A stretch of 64,000 nt of DNA from Zygnema cylindricum (GCA_037447655.1 JBBHKE010001897.1:1-64000); one strand, 5' to 3'; counted from the first letter of the stretch, positions 14,440 through 26,262 are shown. A program made the numbers and translations. The notes: a model not told the origin generated them from the letters alone.

Positions 14440-16200
14440 GGATAGGGAGAGGGAGAATGAGAGGGAGAGGGAGAGGGAGAGGGAGAGGGAGAGGGAGAGG
14501 GAGAGGGAGAGGGAGAGGGAGAGGGAGAGGGAGAGGGAGAGGGAGAGGGAGAGAGAGAGGGAGAGGGAGAGGGAGAGGGAGAGGGAGAGGGAGAAGGAGA
14601 GGGAGAGGGAGAGGGAGAGGGAGAGGGAGAGGGAGAGGGAGAGGGAGGGGGAGAGGGAGAGGGAGAGGGAGAGGGAGAGGGAGAGGGAGAGGGAGAGGGA
14701 GAGGGAGAGGGAGGGGGAGGGGGAGAGGGAGAGGGAGAGGGAGAGGGAGAGGGAGAGGGAGAGGGAGAGGGAGAGGGAGAGGGAGAGGGAGAGGGAGAGG
14801 GAGGGGGAGAGGGAGAGGAAGGGGGAGAGGGAGAGGGAGGGGGAGAGGGAGAGGGAGAGGGAGGGGGAAAGGGAAAGGGAGAGGGAGGGGGAGAGGGATA
14901 GGGAAAGGGAGAATGAGAGGGAGAGGGAGAGGGAGAGGGAGAATGAGAGGGAGAGGGAGTGGGAGAGGGAGAGGAAGAGGGAGGGGGAGAGGGAGAGGGA
15001 GGGGGAGAGGGAGAGGGAGGGGGAGAGGGAGAGGGAGGGGGAGAGGGAGAGGGAGGGAGAGGGAGAGGGAGAGGGAGGGGGAGAGGGAGGGGGAGAGGGA
15101 GAGGGAGAGGGAGGGGGAGAGGGAGGGGGAGAGGGAGGGGGAGGGGGAGAGGGAGAGGGAGAGGGAGAGGAGGGAGAGGGAGAGGGAGAGGGAGAGGGAG
15201 AGGGAGAGGGGAGAGGGAGAGGGAGAGGGAGAAGGAGAGGGAGAGGGAGAGGGAGAGGGAGAGGGAGAGGGAGAGGGAGAGGGAGAGGGAGGGAGAGGGA
15301 GAGGGAGAGGGAGAGGGAGAGGGAGAGGGAGAGGGAGAGGGAGAGGGAGAGGGAGAGGGAGAGGGAGAGGGAGAGGGAGAGGGAGAGGGAGAGGGAGAGG
15401 GAGAGGGAGAGGGAGAGGGAGAGGGAGAGGGAGAGGGAGAGGGAGAGGGAGAGGGAGAGGGAGGGGGAGAGGGAGAGGGAGAGGGAAAGGGAGAGGGAGA
15501 GGGAGGGGGAGAGGGATAGGGAGGGAGAGGGAGAGGGAGGGGGAGAGGGAGGGGGAGAGGGAGGGGGAGAGGGAGAGGGAGAGGGAGGGGGAGAGGGAGG
15601 GGGAGAGGGAGAGGGAGAGGGAGAAGGAGAGGGAGAGGGAGAGGGAGAGGGAGAGGGAGAGGGAGAGGGAGAGGGAGAGGGAGAGGGAGAGGGAGAGGGA
15701 GAGGGAGAGGGAGAGGGAGAGGGAGAGGGAGAGGAGAGGGAGAGGGAGAGGGAGAGGGAGAGGGAGAGGGAGAGGGAGAGGGAGAGGGAGAGGGAGAGGG
15801 AGAGGGAGAGGGAGAGGGAGAGGGAGAGGGAGAGAGAGAGGGAGAGGGAGTGGGAGAGGGAGAGGGGGAGGGAGAGGGAGAGGGAGAGGGAGAGGGAGAG
15901 GGAGAGGGAGAGGAAGAGGGAGAGGGAGAGGGATAGGGAGGGGGAGAGGGAGAGGGAGGGGGAAAGGGAGAGGGAGAGGGAGAGGGAGAATAAAAGGGAG
16001 AGGGAGAGGAAGAGGGAGAGGGAGAGGTAGAGGGAGAGGGAGATAAAGAGAGGGAGAGAGAACGGGAGAGGGAGGGGGAGAGGGAGAGGGAGAGGAAGGG
16101 GAAGAAGGAGAGAGAGAGGGCGAAGAAGCAGGAGATGGATAGGTACAGGGAGAGGGAGAGGGAAAAGGAGAAAATAAAGGAGAGGGAGAGAGAGAAGTAG
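14440..16200. repeat. GGGAGA purine microsatellite tract (about 1.7 kb)
   Basis: Nearly uninterrupted hexamer GGGAGA with variants GGGGGA and GAAAGG. The plus strand is purine-only for long runs and the minus strand pyrimidine-only. The strand asymmetry could support triplex DNA. It produces spurious frames of over 500 codons on both strands (Arg-Gly/Glu-Arg one way, Ser-Leu the other). It starts about 160 bp upstream of the hydrolase start and may sit in its promoter region. Confidence 0.97.
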
Positions 16201-16788
16201 AGAAGGAGAGGTAGGAGTGGGGAAAGAGAGGAATGGAAAGAGTGAGGGGGAGAGGATGAAAGGGGGGAAGGGACAGAGTGGGAATCCGGAGATAGGGAGA
16301 AGGAGAGGGACAGAATCAGGGCGGAGAGGGAAGAGAGGGAGGCGAGGAGGGAGAGGGACGGTAATCCTCGTCACTCTATCCCATATCGAGGAATAGTGCA
16401 TTTGTCGTTGACGTGTTAGATATGGTCGGTGGGAAACTAGTTGCATGACGTCATTACTGTTTTTTTGGATCTGATTTTGTCGTTTCCAATCTGCGGCTAT
16501 CGAAGCTCTAGAATCTGTCCGATGAAACATCGGCTGATTCGTACGGACATAATCTACTTGTCCACGCTGGAAAAGTACAGCGTTGACGAGTTCACGTTAC
16601 CGTACACCGTGTCGCACGTTTTAGTGTACAAATATGTTTGAGTATTATGACATACGCTATTTGTACTTTTCCGTAGCCAGTCGACTGACAGGTTATCACA
16701 CGTTCGCTGTAAGCCCGGTGACGTAGCCGAAAAATAATAGTTTTGGACTTTTGAGTTGCTTGTTTTGTCGGTGACAAGTTGTACTGTA
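16201..16788. other. No gene seen
   Basis: Decaying purine tract until about 16360, then a mixed sequence without recognisable genes. TA at 16787-16788 is the left target duplication of the next element. Confidence 0.55.
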
Positions 16789-18073
16789 CACTACGAATCG
16801 TAATTAGAGTAAAGAAATAATTAGAGTAAAAAAAAGAAAAGAATAAATTAGAGTTATTAACTCTATTTTGGGTAATCGATGCTTTTCAAAAAAATAAATT
16901 ACTCTAATTTATCAATAACTCTAACTTGGGCGTAAATTTGGGCGCGGAATATATCTACTGTAAATTAAGTTGATTTACAGAAACTGACAAGACGTACAGT
17001 TTCACGTCATTATGACGTTTGCACTACGTGGTTTGTTAAAACAAAGGTACATGATAACGGTCTGTATTAAATCAATATTTGTACTTTTTTACTTAAAAAA
17101 GTATAATTTTGCACGGTCAGACACCGACCGTACGCCACACTATTTAAAAAGGCACTGTATTAGAGTCATTAAGGGTGGCGTTCCATCAGGAAATTCTGTA
17201 ATCGTACGAACAACATTACAGAATGCTACACTTTTAACGCTGTTCTCTCGCGCAGAGTCTGTAATCCACGTGCTCCGAAATGAGTGGTACCACGTAAGAT
17301 AAAATCGTATATTGAAAATCGTCAAATATTTTTTACACCGACCAACTTCAACTCGAAATCGTCATTTGCATACCATGTACGTGCGGACCAGGGCATCGTA
17401 CCACACCATTTTGTACTCTTTGCAAACGCTTGTCAGATGCCAACTCATTTTTTGCAACGCTTGTCAAATGCCAGTTCATTATTTTTAGGGTTTCTGCTTT
17501 TTCGCGTGACGAATGAGCGCTTCCACAAATAGTGTGACGAATGACCGGTAACAAAAATAGCGCGACGAAAGCTCGTTACGAGATCACTTTCGTGATTTCC
17601 CTTTAATTTTTGAATGCATATATCATGTGCGAAATTTTTCGATTTCCGTTGGCTTGCCGTCGTGACACGTACATTCATTATCCAACGTGTCGCGGATCAA
17701 TTTTTTCTGTAAATGGTGATGTACCTCCTCGAGGTACATACCCATTTACAGAAACTTTCAAAGCGAATGCTTCGCGAAAAAACATCCAACGGTCATTGTT
17801 ACCTCCCAGACCTTTGGAGAGTATTGGCAAGATTCTATGTAATGTTGTTCGCGTATAAAAACAAAATAAGAGGTACGGCGTAGTATTGATAGGTCCGGAT
17901 TTCTGTAAACAACCTCACTTTTCGTCTGGTGGAACGCCACCCTAACGCTCATTCAAAAAGTACCTTAAATAATGTAAATAATAATTTAGATTAATGTACT
18001 CTATTTATGGTGATAGAGTCAAAATTTGGGGTGACGGAATTAGCGTACACAACTCTAATTACGATTCGCGGTG
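16789..18073. mobile_element. TA-flanked TIR element (CACCG family) with nested element
   Basis: Termini CACTACGAATCGTAATTAG and CTAATTACGATTCGCGGTG lie between TA at 16787-16788 and 18074-18075. Subterminal TTAGAGTAAA/ACTCTAAT motifs repeat inside. A PIF/Harbinger-like element occupies 17173-17942; without it the element is about 515 bp. No transposase is seen. Confidence 0.8.
17173..17942. mobile_element. PIF/Harbinger-like non-autonomous element (770 bp)
   Basis: Termini GGGTGGCGTTCCATCAG and CTGGTGGAACGCCACCC are flanked by TAA (17170-17172 and 17943-17945). The interior is clearly homologous to the arms of the element at 1072-3663, including GAGTCTGTAATCCACG and the hairpin arms CTGTAAATGG/CCATTTACAG near 17706-17757. 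It lacks the TA element present in that copy, so it serves as an empty-site control. Confidence 0.85.
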
Positions 18074-18185
18074 TAGTTGTTAAGAATAAAAGTATAAAAC
18101 ACACTGTTTATGTATTAAATTTATGTTTCTTAAAATTAGATTTACTTATCATATCGGAAAACTCGCGATATTATTGAACACACTA

Positions 18186-18800
18186 CACCGCGAATCGTAA
18201 TTAGAGTAAATTACTCTAATTCGGTCGCTCGAAATTTCGACTCTATGACATCAAATAGAGTAAACGATTCTATTTTTTTCATTATTCTAATTTAGGTAAG
18301 TTTAATTAGCGTAAAAAATTGTAATATATGTTCGTTTTAATTAGTGTGGAGTACGGACGACGTTCGACTGTGCAAAATTGTACTTTATTAAGTAAAAAGG
18401 TACAAATAATGATTTAATAGAATCACGCTCGCAGGTGAAATCGCACTAAACGAAAAATCCATCACATCGAAAAAAAGCCGTTCGCGTAACTCTCGTCCGT
18501 CGACAGCATCGTCGTCAGTGTAAACATAACCTGACATTCAGCGCGACAAATTATACTAGCGTCATAATGACGTCAAAACTATACGGACTGGCAGATTTTG
18601 TACGTCTACGTAATTTAGTGTTCATAATTTCAGCGCGGATAATTATTGCCGACATAACCCAATATAGAGTACTTAAATAAATTAGAGTAAACTTCCTCTG
18701 TGAAAAAGTTCTATCACAAAAATTAGAGTTCATTACTCTAATTGTTTTTTTTTGTTTTTTTACTCTAATTTTTTCATTACTCTTATTACGATTCGCGGTG
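18186..18800. mobile_element. TA-flanked TIR element (615 bp), CACCG family
   Basis: Termini CACCGCGAATCGTAATTAG and ATTACGATTCGCGGTG lie between TA at 18184-18185 and 18801-18802. The left end shares TAGAGTAAA subterminal motifs with the neighbour at 16789, only 110 bp away. Confidence 0.85.
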
Positions 18801-18802
18801 TA

Positions 18803-19519
18803 CAGCATAAGACGGTAATTCACCTCATCAATAACTCAAAATATGTTGTGTACCTGTATGTGTCCTTAACGTAAAAAATGTTTTTTTTTCTTTATCGGAT
18901 TTCATTTATTGCATGAAACATGGGAACTCATTAAACCTTTGATATAATGTCCAAAGTACTTATTTGACATGTGATCAAAACAATTATTTCAACAAATTTC
19001 TTGGATTCCATGGTTTATCTTTAGTCATAATGACATTTTAATTTGAACATTTCAATAGCTATTGAAAATTAAACATTCAAAAATATAATTTTAGTCAACC
19101 AAAACAATAGAATGTAACATTATTAAAAAACCAATTTTTTAGTAGGTTAATACAAAATTTAACATTTGGCCATAAAAGTTAGTAGGTATTGAATTGGAAA
19201 CAAAAAGATATGCAACCAGAATTGTATACCATTTGTGCCTCGAATTTTTCAAATTTGTGTAGCATTACTTTCCTACTTGTAGTTTAAAGTGTGCTATCGA
19301 AACTCCCCAATATCAAATTGTTAATGCGTTTGTTTAAACGGGTTTTAAACTTTCTCCTACTTAATTAGCTTAACTAGATGAGAACTTATGGGTAAAAACG
19401 AACAAATAAAATATTGCGAGTAGATATTTTTCGTTATGATTGGTTAAGACAACCCCGTCGAAAATTTTGTGCCCGTACTGACAATCGCTAACACCAACGC
19501 GCATAGAGTCACCGTCAAC
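18803..19519. other. No gene seen
   Basis: AT-rich spacer with no long frames and no recognised repeat. The final 8 bp (CCGTCAAC, 19512-19519) are the target duplication of the following element. Confidence 0.5.
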
Positions 19520-19825
19520 CATAGTTCAAAAGTAGGCGTTTTTATGGTAGGCCTTTGGTCGACACCTTTATCGTAAGTTGTGTTATGGGCTTTTCATATG
19601 ATCTTATTAGATCACTAATTTGATGAGCGACCGTCTGATCGTCCGAATTTGACGGTGTAAATAAATTTTTTTGGTCCTAATGTTTTAATTCGTCCAATGT
19701 TTGGTCCGAATGTTTTATTTGGCCCGAATAGGTCCGAATACAATATGGGTCTTAAGGTCATATTGTATGTTTTACATATAATAGGCATATTGTATGGGCC
19801 TACTTTCATCTACTTTTGAACTATG
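19520..19825. mobile_element. hAT-like MITE (306 bp)
   Basis: Termini CATAGTTCAAAAGTAG and CTACTTTTGAACTATG form perfect 16-bp inverted repeats. The perfect 8-bp flanking duplication CCGTCAAC (19512-19519, 19826-19833) is the hAT size. A truncated second copy begins at 43379. Internally GGTCCGAATGTTTTA-type motifs repeat. Confidence 0.92.
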
Positions 19826-20321
19826 CCGTCAACCAGTGGAAAAGTAGAAGCTTTTGTTATTATTGGCCAGGTGGCGTCATGCCAGTATCATTTTTCTTAT
19901 TAGCGTGTCCAATTGACAGGCGATCAGAAGTACAAAACCGACTATTTGGTTATAAATAATAATTATGATATGTGAAAATATTATCTACTGCACTGCAACC
20001 AGTAGGACATAAGGCAACAGTACTGTACTGTATTGTACTGAACGAAAAGTACGTCCGCAACAAAAAAAAACAGAATCGCTCGATGAAGGCTTAAAACCAT
20101 AGTTGTTCATGATGATTAGTGCGAACATACCAATCACATTGAATTATACGTAACGAACGCATTGAACCTTTTGAACAAATCGTTACAAATCGTTAATAGA
20201 TTTCCTTCCGCGCTATTCTGTACATGAAAAAAAAAAACTTATGCATATAGCGCAGTTTGCAAGTTTTTTTTGTTAAATGAGCGCTAAAATATTAAAAATG
20301 TTTAATTACACATCACACTCT
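19826..20321. other. No gene seen
   Basis: Spacer without recognised features. The last four bases CTCT (20318-20321) match those following the right end of the gypsy element (43245-43248). Confidence 0.5.
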
Positions 20322-21494
20322 TGTCAAGCTCGTGTGCTTTTCAAGCACACCTGTATATCACCAAGGATTCTCGGGCCCTTTGTACCCTATTCTGTCTTCA
20401 GAGTACGGAGGAGTGAGTGAACCAAGCCCAACGAGATCATTGTATTTCCTAAACTGAGCGGCACGCACTTTATTTCGCGTCTAACGGAATCCGAATGACC
20501 AAGTTATACCGTTTCAAAGATTGCAATTCCGTTACATGGGACCAGTTTCCGACAGCCTCCGTGGGGGGTACATTGTGGATTGCCACATAACTTTCCGGAT
20601 TTGCATCAAGATTATGTTGTTAGCCGTTTGTAGGAATTTAGCTCAGGCTCAGCGGACTATTTGTCCATTAATTACGTTAGGTCAAAGTTAGGCAAGTTAG
20701 TGTCATTTTCAAGACTTTGTCTTATAATAGTGGACGAAATAATTACTTCTGGCCGCAGATCTAGCCGCAGTCTGGAGCAAAACTTTTAGCCTCGAGTGTA
20801 GTACGAATTATTTTAACTTATGTCACTTCAAGTACACTTGCTTGCGGCTCATTGGCTAATAGTGTAGATTTGACTTTTTGTCCTGCAATTTGACAAACTT
20901 TAATGTATAAGGCACTTGGGGTCGAAGGAGACAGGTTGCTTTTCAGTACTGTCTCCTGTGAAAACCCTCAGAAATTCCAACAAACCTTCTTTTGGAGAAT
21001 CTTTGTTTTGTTTTGACTCAATTGCCATCTTGGTTTTGGATTTGTCTTTTGTGGGAATCACAGTCCGGGCGGGTAGTTGGAATTATCTGCTTTTTGGGTG
21101 ATTTTTTGACTTTTTGTTGTTTGAAACCGAGAAGAGTCTTGTCGGTTCCGAGTTGCTGACACGAGTTTGAAGGAGCACCATACCTATTTCCGATACTTTC
21201 GGGAGAGGGATCAATTTTCTCTCGTTGTCATCATTAATTGCTCGGGTATGTTAAGCTTGCTTCGCTATATTTCACATTTTTTTTTTTTTATTCTCTTTTC
21301 TTGGGCAAGGTCATATTGTTAAATCTGGAAAGCCAATCCTATTACCTATATATTTCTACGTGGTAGTGCATTTGTGTCTTCATCTGGAGTTATTTTTGCT
21401 TTGGAGTGACCACCCCGGAGTACACTGAAACCCCCTGGATCAAAACAGTGGGTTTTGAGGGAACAAGTGCGATGGACTTATCGTAGAGGAAGCA
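20322..21494 (+). repeat. Gypsy left LTR block (L)
   Basis: This 1.17-kb block begins TGTCAAGCTCGTGTGC and ends GAAGCA. It matches 34045-35220 closely along its length, with scattered substitutions and short indels. It contains the palindromic GTGTGCTTTTCAAGCACAC near its start. The primer-binding site after the end is not obvious, since CAGTACTGAAAAG does not start with TGG. Confidence 0.85.
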
Positions 21495-21618
21495 CAGTAC
21501 TGAAAAGCCACCTGTTTGCTCGGATTAGAGGGGATAGGAGCTTCAATTTTGGAAGGTCTCTTTTTGGAAGTGAGCTCTAGTGATATTCATTTCTCTTTCT
21601 CTCATTACCTCTCTCATC

Positions 21619-23040
21619 ATGGCGGGAGGAGGGACTCCGGATAACGGATCTGGAGAGTAGGGTCGGCATGAGAGGCTTGTACTGGAGGGACTGCCTCAAA
21701 GGTCCGAGGAGTCTGAACCCATGGAGATTGTCTTTGATTCTCCGACTAAGGAACGGGTTGGTGCTTCTTCTCCTCCTCCTTTTCATCCACGTCTGACTCC
21801 CGAACATTACTCTTCCTTCGCGGAGGCCGCTAGGTTTTATGATGAGGAAAGGAAAGAAGCCCGGGCTCAGGCCTAAGAAAGGAACCGAGTGTCTCCCACG
21901 GCCCGGCCAAAGCGCCAGGCACAAAGGGAGCCTCATTGGGGTCCTCTTTCGGAGGTCAGGCTTCACACCAAATCCAAAATTCCCCGGGCCGAGATCCAGA
22001 TTAACCCCGCGGTTTTGACGGATGCACGTTGCCCACGTCGTAAGGAACTCCTTGCCCTTCACGACCTCCATGAGCTGAAGGTGAAGAAGAAGTTGGTACA
22101 GAGAGTGGCTCGGACAGATCGAGTCAGAGTGGATAGACCCGTGGGAGGGGTGGTGGAGATTTTGTGCAGTTCTTCGGAGAGCAGCTCGTCACAGTCGGTG
22201 CAAGACCGGTCTCAAAGAGCTCCATATTCTCGCCCTCCCTCGTCTTCCTCTCAAGACACCGCAACCAACAGACCCTCCTCGAGACGTACCTCTTCATAAC
22301 CTTGTAGAGGAGAAGGGGGTATCGAGAGGGAAGCACGAGACCCATTGAGGGGAAGGAGGTTTGACCACCGTGACAACAAGGGGAGATTCGCACCTCTTCC
22401 GAAGGAGGAGATGTCCCCCACTCCTGTGTCAGCCTCAACCGAGAAACTTGCTCTTAAAGCAACTTGTGTCCACCTTGCCGAAGGGCTCTGGCGATCCAAA
22501 CCGACTGATTCAGAGATTGCGGGTATGGGACCAGAAGATTTGTCCGAGGGATGGTGGCGGACCAGACTTAATGATCCCGAAATTTCGGGGATGGGGATTG
22601 CGGATCTTACCAAAGTAGTGGAAAAGGCCAAAGAACTAGTGGAAGTTCTAAAATCCCAAGGCAAAGCTATGGCGAGGGCCGGACCAGTCACGGTAGATGG
22701 GAAAGCCTTAGAGGTAGAAAGACGGAAGCTATGGGAACAAGAATTGAAACTTATTCGGGAAGCTAAGACAGATCTAGTGGGATTTTCTGCGGGCAGATTC
22801 CTCCTACGCCAAATATAGAGCTGCATCCCGAAGCGCCAGCTCAGGGGACTTCCCCTCTTGCAAGGACTTAGCCCGAAGTTCCCTCCTCGGAACTCAGCCG
22901 AGAGCCTCTTCTTTATCAGGTAGGGCGGGAGAACATTGAACCTAACATAAAAGGTTTGGGTGCACATTTACCTCATGAGTCTGCTCCTCTCCCCGGAAAG
23001 AGCCTGCCTTTGTCTCGGTGGAGGTTGCTTCCGCCGTGGA
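21619..23040 (+). pseudogene. Gypsy gag-like region
   Basis: Starts ATGGCGGGAGGAGGG about 125 bp after the LTR block and reads in one frame with in-frame stops (for example after 13 codons). The encoded segments are rich in Pro, Arg and Ser. A charged, coiled-coil-like part (around 22600-22780, ADLTKVVEKAKELVEVL) resembles structural Gag. No CCHC knuckle was found. The frame leads directly into the methyltransferase domain. Assignment rests on position and composition rather than a conserved motif. Confidence 0.55.
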
Positions 23041-23985
23041 GGCTTTGGTGGAGTTATGACCGGAAAAGAGGATTCACATTCCCTTGAGGCCGTCAACACC
23101 CCCTTCACCATCTCCTGGAGTATCCCCCAACGCACGCGCTGTGAGCGAACACCGCCTCCACCAACTTCACCACTTATATCCTCAGCAGCTTCCAGTGTCT
23201 GCCTTCTCCAAAGCTCACCGGAGTCTTCCCCAAAATGTAGAAAACATCATGACGACTCATCTGGCCAGTTTGGGAAGAGTGGATTTGGTGTTGGCAGGTT
23301 GGCCTTGTCTGGGATACTCCCTAGCAGGATAAGGGAAAGGGCATCAAGACCGTAGAAGTGGAACATTTTACCGGTTGATCGAGTTGATCTCGTGGCTTCA
23401 ACAACTCTAGGACACACCGGTGGGGTACGTTCTAGAAAATGTCCACCCGGGAGATGATAAATGGAAACAGATTGCGGACAGCTAGAATCACTTAACCCGT
23501 ATTTTAGGAGCTCGCTTGGTTTTCGATGCCGCCCAGATAGGATCCCGGGCACACAGAGTCAGAGCATAATGGACAAATATGATCCCGCTTCCAGTCCTGC
23601 GACATCTGTTGGAGAAATAAATCCCCGACCCGCAAAATTCTGTGCAGCAAATACTTGGGGAAGGGAGAATGTCCACCGTTGTGATTCGACCAGACCGCCC
23701 CCATTTTTTTCAGTACAACAAAAAATCGGGATTCCCACCGAAAGCACTCCCGACTTTAGTCTCTTTTACTCACAGATCACGCTTATAAAAAAAGGAGCAG
23801 CAGGAATGATTTTTGATAGTAAGGCGAGACTCTGGACACCACCGACAATTGCAGAACGGGAAGCAGCAATGGGATTTCATAAAGGCACCACTACAGCACC
23901 AGGTGTTTCCGACATTCAGAGGTGCAGCCTAATTGGGCAAAGTATGGATTTGAATTCCATCACAGTGGTGCTAAAGCACACACTC
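23041..23985 (+). pseudogene. C5-cytosine DNA methyltransferase domain in gypsy pol
   Basis: Motifs of the C5-methyltransferase fold occur in order. FGGVMTG (23044-23064) resembles the AdoMet-binding motif I. DLVLAGWPCLGYSLAG (about 23282-23329) is motif IV with the catalytic Cys. GYVLENVHPG (about 23424) is motif VI, with its ENV triplet. A QIGSRAHRVR segment (about 23535) fits motif VIII. PTIAEREAAMGFHKGT followed by SLIGQSMDLNSI (about 23842-23965) fits motifs IX-X. The core reads in frame 2 with stops at several expected Gln codons (TAA/TAG), then shifts to frame 1. It would have methylated cytosine in DNA. Neither bacterial operon context nor a host gene surrounds it; it lies between gag and RT. 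Confidence 0.82.
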
Positions 23986-24288
23986 ACCTTTTCCAGTCTC
24001 AAGTCCCCAGAATCAAGGGCTATTTACTTTCAAGCTCCTGAGTTATTAGCAATGCAGGCAACTTTACAGCTTGAGGGGGGGAGAGATAGGAGAGAAATTC
24101 ACATTTCACCACTGCAGGATTTCCTGGTGGGGGGGGGGCGGCGTTTAGTTGGCAATAGCTTAGCGGAAGGTTTCAGCAGTAGTGTCCTAGCCGGAGGGGT
24201 ACAGGCAGATCCACCGATAGGGTTGGAATTCGACATTAACCGCTGGGGGAGACCGCCGTAAGCTTGGGTTGCCGTTGAGCTGGGGAAA
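23986..24288 (+). pseudogene. Gypsy linker, protease expected but not identified
   Basis: The frame continues from the methyltransferase to 24261 and encodes a Gly-rich segment. An Asp-Ser/Thr-Gly protease motif is expected here or earlier in a gypsy element, but I cannot find one. It may have decayed. Confidence 0.4.
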
Positions 24289-25193
24289 ATGGATTGGACC
24301 TTGGGGGAGCAGTTGGACCCTCAACAGAAGGCGTGGCTTTCTGAATTGTTGGCCAAAAACAAACATGTGTTCTCATGGTCAGAAATAGATGTCGGTATTT
24401 CCAAAGGAACACCTTTCCGAATCGATTTGATCGACGAGACGGCTATTGATTGGCAGAAGCAGTTATCCTCTCAGCTTCAACGAGAAGGAATTCATTACAA
24501 CGAAAGTCCAGAATTTGATGGAAGCCGGATTGGTTCAGGAAAGCACAGGACTTCATGGGTTTGCCTCCCCGACGGTTCTCCCTCCAAAGAAGGAATCGTC
24601 CGGGAAAAAACTGTAGATTTCCGGATGTGTGGAGATTATCGCATGCTGAACATTGCCACCATCTCTGACAGGTATCCGATGCCAACCCCGGAAGAAATAT
24701 TCGACTCTCTTGCTGGCGCCACTATCTACTCCACTCTGGACATGAAGAACGGTTTTCACCAGATTGCCATGGAACCGAAGCACGGGAGAGAACCCTATTT
24801 TGGGTTGGTTCCAGACTTTATGAATGGATTTACTTGCCATTCGGACTCAAAAATGCACCAGCCAAATTCCAACGGGCAATGCACGAAGTGTTCGAGGAAT
24901 CGATTGTGCCCGGTGCTATATTGATGACATTATCATATTCTCAAAGACTTTTGAGGAACACCTGGAGCATGTCTAGATTGTTTTCTGGGCACTCCAAGCA
25001 GCGGGCTTGAAATGTCACCCGAGCAAAGGTATTTTTGGGGTACACAAGATCATCTTCCTCAGACATGTGGTGACTCCTGGGACTGTGGTTCCCCACATGG
25101 TCAAGGTCGCAGCCCTTGACGCTCTTCCCAAACCGCAGGACATCTTGGCCCTTCACACCTTTTTGGGTCTAGCCAACTACTATCGACGGTTTA
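24289..25193 (+). pseudogene. Gypsy reverse transcriptase (interrupted)
   Basis: Frame 1 carries RMCGDYRMLN, then YSTLDMKNGFHQIAM (catalytic Asp of motif A). A frameshift near 24830 leads to PFGLKNAPAKFQRAM, and then YIDD (24917-24928) with the catalytic Asp pair. The thumb and connection follow, to ALHTFLGLANYYRRF at 25193, where the first copia element is inserted. The remaining pol resumes at 31567 with IPKFSSHA, so the original reading order is clear. Confidence 0.9.
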
Positions 25194-26262
25194 TGTAGAA
25201 ATTAATGGTCTTTTTAAAGTATTCTCTAGGTCTAAATAGAAATATAGAAAGAAGCCAAGGCAGTCTACCTCAAACTTCTCTCTCTAACTCTCAAACTTGT
25301 CGCAGTCATTGAGAAATTGGAGAGGAAGCTAGAGCCATGGCTACCTAGGCTATCCAGAGGTTTACGGGATATAATTATTAGTTAATTTACCATTAGGGGT
25401 TTATTTACTAAAAGAATACATGATGCCTCCTGGATTTGATCCTGGTACTTGCTGGACGGTAAATAGCCGGTAGCCAGAAGTTTTAACCGTTAAGTCTAGA
25501 CATAGTGTTACGTATAATAGGGTTTGATAATTAGTTAAACATTAATACGTAGGATAGTTCATTTAATTGAAACAGTTTTACGGGAGACATAGATCCACTA
25601 ATGTAAAAGTACGGATTACGGTAGAGATAAGAAACGAATACTACGAATTTATTTTTTTAGCGAAACGAGTACCTCGCATGTATTTATTATGGCTACAATT
25701 AAATGTGAATTTAATCGGACGACCAAAATTAAACGCCGAAATCGCGGAAGAGGATTTCTACAAATTTTGGTCATCGCCACATCAGATGACACGTGGCGGA
25801 ATGACATTGGATCGCGGCATCTCCAAGTATTAAGGGAGCGAATCCGAATATACCACGTGTCGACATTTAGGCCATTTCGTACAATGTTCGTACAGAAAGT
25901 ACACCGGCAGCTGTACTTTTGTGTACCGAAGTGTTATCTAATTGGCTCCGTACATCAGTAGATAGAGTCTATGAGAGAGATAGGACTTAGAAAAATTAGA
26001 AGATAGGACCCTCTCTCCTAGAGAGCTTTTGTACAAAAGGTCAACTTTGACCCTCCGTAACTTACTGCTCAGGTGAGCAAATTTAGAGATTCTTTTTGTT
26101 ATCGACTCAAGGGAGTCTTGCTTTCAGAGGGGTGAAGTTGGTCAGAGTTTTTTTTTGCCACGGTGACAGTTGTTCTTGCTGAAACACAAAGGGGTTAGGG
26201 TTATCCTAGAGGCTTCTTGGAAGCTGTCCACTCTGAGGACTTATGGAGGTCTCATAGTTTCA
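25194..26262 (+). repeat. Copia 1 5' LTR
   Basis: Begins TGTAGAAATTAATGG and ends CTCATAGTTTCA. It contains a segment absent from the 3' LTR (around 25412-25500, with GATTTGATCCTGGTAC), which shows that the 3' LTR has an internal deletion of about 70 bp. Gag coding starts within tens of bases of its end. Confidence 0.9.

Noticed and set aside
14422-16530. Open frames of 500-700 codons on both strands
   Set aside because: They are low-complexity readings of the GGGAGA tract (Arg/Gly/Glu or Ser/Leu/Pro) with no domain.
23041-23985. A host MET1 or CMT gene, or a bacterial contaminant methyltransferase
   Set aside because: The domain lies between gag-like and RT sequence of one LTR element, with no BAH domain, chromodomain or introns recognised.
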